Assembly (NCBI GenBank): GCA_964625245.1 | Contig: CAZVAN010000001.1 | Span: 1 to 57,741, forward strand | Origin: CAZVAN01 sp964625245 | GTDB lineage: Bacteria; Patescibacteriota; Saccharimonadia; Saccharimonadales; UBA10212 | Length of the DNA: 57,741 nucleotides | Direction: 5' to 3' | In this document: positions 56,270-57,741 of the stretch, one piece after another | Layout of the letters: each line of letters starts with the position of its first letter | Numbering within the stretch: the first letter of the stretch is position 1 | Position numbers and translations under genes: made by a program | The notes under the pieces: generated by a model | Database searches by the model: none | Told to the model about the DNA's origin: nothing | The model's input: the letters and a program-made list of their open reading frames with translations, nothing else

Positions 56270-56392
56270 AGCACCTCCTTGTTATAATATACACTTTATT
56301 GTTTAATATGTATATTGCATATGCTTATAAGGGGGTGTCGCCCGCTAGGCTCGGGAATATGCTATCCTGAGCTCAAGAAGCGAAAGACAAAG

Positions 56393-57741
56393 ATGGTAAG
56401 TGTAATTAAAAAGCAGCCAAAAACTCCACTAACCGCTGCTCCCTCGGCAGAAAACACTCTGGTTCAAGAAATTGAAAAAACTCTGTGGCGGGATAAATGG
56501 CTGTCGGTACCCATTTTTGCGGGACTGGTATTGGCCGCAGTTATTAGTGGTTTCTTGTGGATATACCACGGCTCGTTAGCTCCTGTTTATGTGGCCAACT
56601 TACGAGTATCGGCTCACCAAAATCAGACGGATTTGCAAAGTAAGTTAATCGCCAGCACCTCAGATTACAAGTTGTCGATTCAGGATGAAAACGGCCACAC
56701 CGCAAAGTATCCGCTGGCCAAGGTTGGCATGTCAGTTGATATTAAAAAATCGGCTCAAGCTGCCAAAGCCCAGTTCACCGGCGACGCCCTAGCCCGCCTG
56801 CAATGGTGGCAGCCTATAAAAGTTGACTTGGTAGTAAATACTAATAAGGACGCCCTGGATAATTTTTTACACCAATCAGTCATTAAGCTGGATCAGCCCT
56901 ATCAAAACGCATCACTAAGCGCGGACAACGGCCAAGCAGTCATAACGGCCGATAGCACTGGCAAAGGATGGGATTTGGCTAACCCTTATTATGACGTGCC
57001 TGAGGCTGTTGCCAACCTGTCTACCAAACCACTCAAGCTTCAGAAAATGACTATTCCGCCGGCCATAAAACGGTCTGAGCTAAACGATGAGCTAGCCAAG
57101 CTTCAAAACATACTGAACCAGAAAATTGTGCTCAATGTTGGTAGTGGTAGCAGCGTTACGGCTACGCCAGCCGACATTGCCAGCTGGCTGGATTTAAACC
57201 CTGTAGAGCACGCTAAAACCGTCGACATAAGCGTAAACAGCGGACGGGTTCTGGATTATTTAAATAAAATTGCTAAGCCATACATACAGCCGCCCCGAAG
57301 TCGGCTGGTCCAAACCCAAACCGACGGCTCGGTTACGGTTTTAGACCCCGGTACCAACGGCATCGACATCGTTAACAAAGACAAGACGGCTGGCGATATT
57401 GCCAAATTGGTACTGGCTGGCAGAGGTGTAAATCAAAACCTCGATATCGACTATGCGGCTGCTAAGACAGTGGAGGTTCAACCCTACGACAGATGGATAG
57501 TGGTTGATACAACCGCTAAGCGGATGTATGCCTACGAAAAGAGTACTCTGGTGCATAGTTTTCTAGTCTCCGCCGGCGCACCGGCTACACCAACAGTACT
57601 TGGGCAATACGCCATTTATTCCAAGATTCGGATTCAGGATATGCAGGGCGCCAACGCCGACGGCAGTCGCTACTACCAACCAAACGTGGAGTGGGTAAAT
57701 TATTTCTACGCCGACTATGCCATTCATGGCAACTATTGGCG
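56393..57741 (+). CDS. L,D-transpeptidase (YkuD domain), partial
   Basis: At least 449 codons; the gene runs off the right edge. A short cytoplasmic start and one membrane helix (about 41-60) are followed by two peptidoglycan-binding/VanW-like repeats (for example KYPLAKVGMSVDIKKSA; VTATPADIASWLDL) and a YkuD domain beginning DRWIVVDTTAKRMYAYEKSTLVHSFLVSAGAPATPT. The last residues AIHGNYW are the start of the catalytic HG...SHGC motif; the Cys lies outside the window. It makes 3-3 crosslinks in peptidoglycan. Confidence 0.9.
   Translation, partial: MVSVIKKQPKTPLTAAPSAENTLVQEIEKTLWRDKWLSVPIFAGLVLAAVISGFLWIYHGSLAPVYVANLRVSAHQNQTDLQSKLIASTSDYKLSIQDENGHTAKYPLAKVGMSVDIKKSAQAAKAQFTGDALARLQWWQPIKVDLVVNTNKDALDNFLHQSVIKLDQPYQNASLSADNGQAVITADSTGKGWDLANPYYDVPEAVANLSTKPLKLQKMTIPPAIKRSELNDELAKLQNILNQKIVLNVGSGSSVTATPADIASWLDLNPVEHAKTVDISVNSGRVLDYLNKIAKPYIQPPRSRLVQTQTDGSVTVLDPGTNGIDIVNKDKTAGDIAKLVLAGRGVNQNLDIDYAAAKTVEVQPYDRWIVVDTTAKRMYAYEKSTLVHSFLVSAGAPATPTVLGQYAIYSKIRIQDMQGANADGSRYYQPNVEWVNYFYADYAIHGNYW

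Overview
This 57.7-kb window looks like part of a small, moderately GC genome of the Candidate Phyla Radiation, most probably Candidatus Saccharibacteria (TM7). That assignment is an inference from gene content and gene style: TGA is a normal stop codon, a 210-aa M50 protease, an L28 starting MQR..., a type IV pilus locus with PilM/N/O and PilB/T/C/D, very compact overlapping operons, no amino-acid or lipid biosynthesis, and many tRNA and translation genes. The 16S fragment at the left edge has an enlarged V1 helix.

Layout. 1-492: 5' end of a 16S rRNA gene (minus) and its leader with a boxA. 493-10977 (minus): patatin-like phospholipase, glycerophosphodiester phosphodiesterase, gyrA-gyrB, and a VirD4/TraD-like DNA-pump ATPase with two small partner genes. 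10978-12328: mostly non-coding, with a strong promoter-hairpins-terminator unit that looks like a small RNA. 12329-15445 (plus): yifB/comM, infC-rpmI-rplT and RNase P RNA. 15428-21818: an ASCH-RNase HI fusion, tRNA-Pro, a possible 6S-like RNA, an M50 protease, L28, a degenerate MBL protein, a HTH regulator, miaA, an alkyltransferase-like protein, a HAD phosphatase and an editing-less ThrRS. 22083-30577: two tRNA genes (Val-GAC, Arg-CCT) each preceded by a copy of the same four-helix leader RNA, plus tgt, nrdR, a cellulose-synthase-like glycosyltransferase, three more tRNAs, a parvulin foldase, ndk and a Xer recombinase. 30578-33778: an accessory stretch with two GC-rich, apparently imported secreted-protein genes (a cutinase and a glycosidase-like protein) around a native membrane protein. 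33779-54807 (minus): a large type IV pilus locus: minor pilins and giant pilin-like surface proteins, prepilin peptidase, a duplicated major pilin, PilC-PilT-PilB, PilO-PilN-PilM and a secreted protein. 54872-57741: a RimK-like ATP-grasp ligase, a small secreted protein and a partial L,D-transpeptidase.

How it fits together. The pilus, large surface proteins, a secreted cutinase with a full catalytic triad, a phospholipase and a GDPD suit an epibiont that attaches to another (probably actinobacterial) cell and scavenges its lipids; this is inference. A second theme is gene expression. About ten genes have a -10 hexamer 6-12 nt before the start codon, which predicts leaderless mRNAs, alongside ordinary Shine-Dalgarno genes.

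The most interesting item is the tRNA-leader RNA family: two copies with nearly identical 13-nt loops, completely different but compensating stem sequences, and junctions 0-1 nt before the tRNA. I do not recognise it as a known RNA class. Other notable items are a 140-nt self-closing RNA with an excellent -10, a protein with nine cysteine-pair repeats, and a nearly perfect 479-bp tandem duplication of the major pilin.
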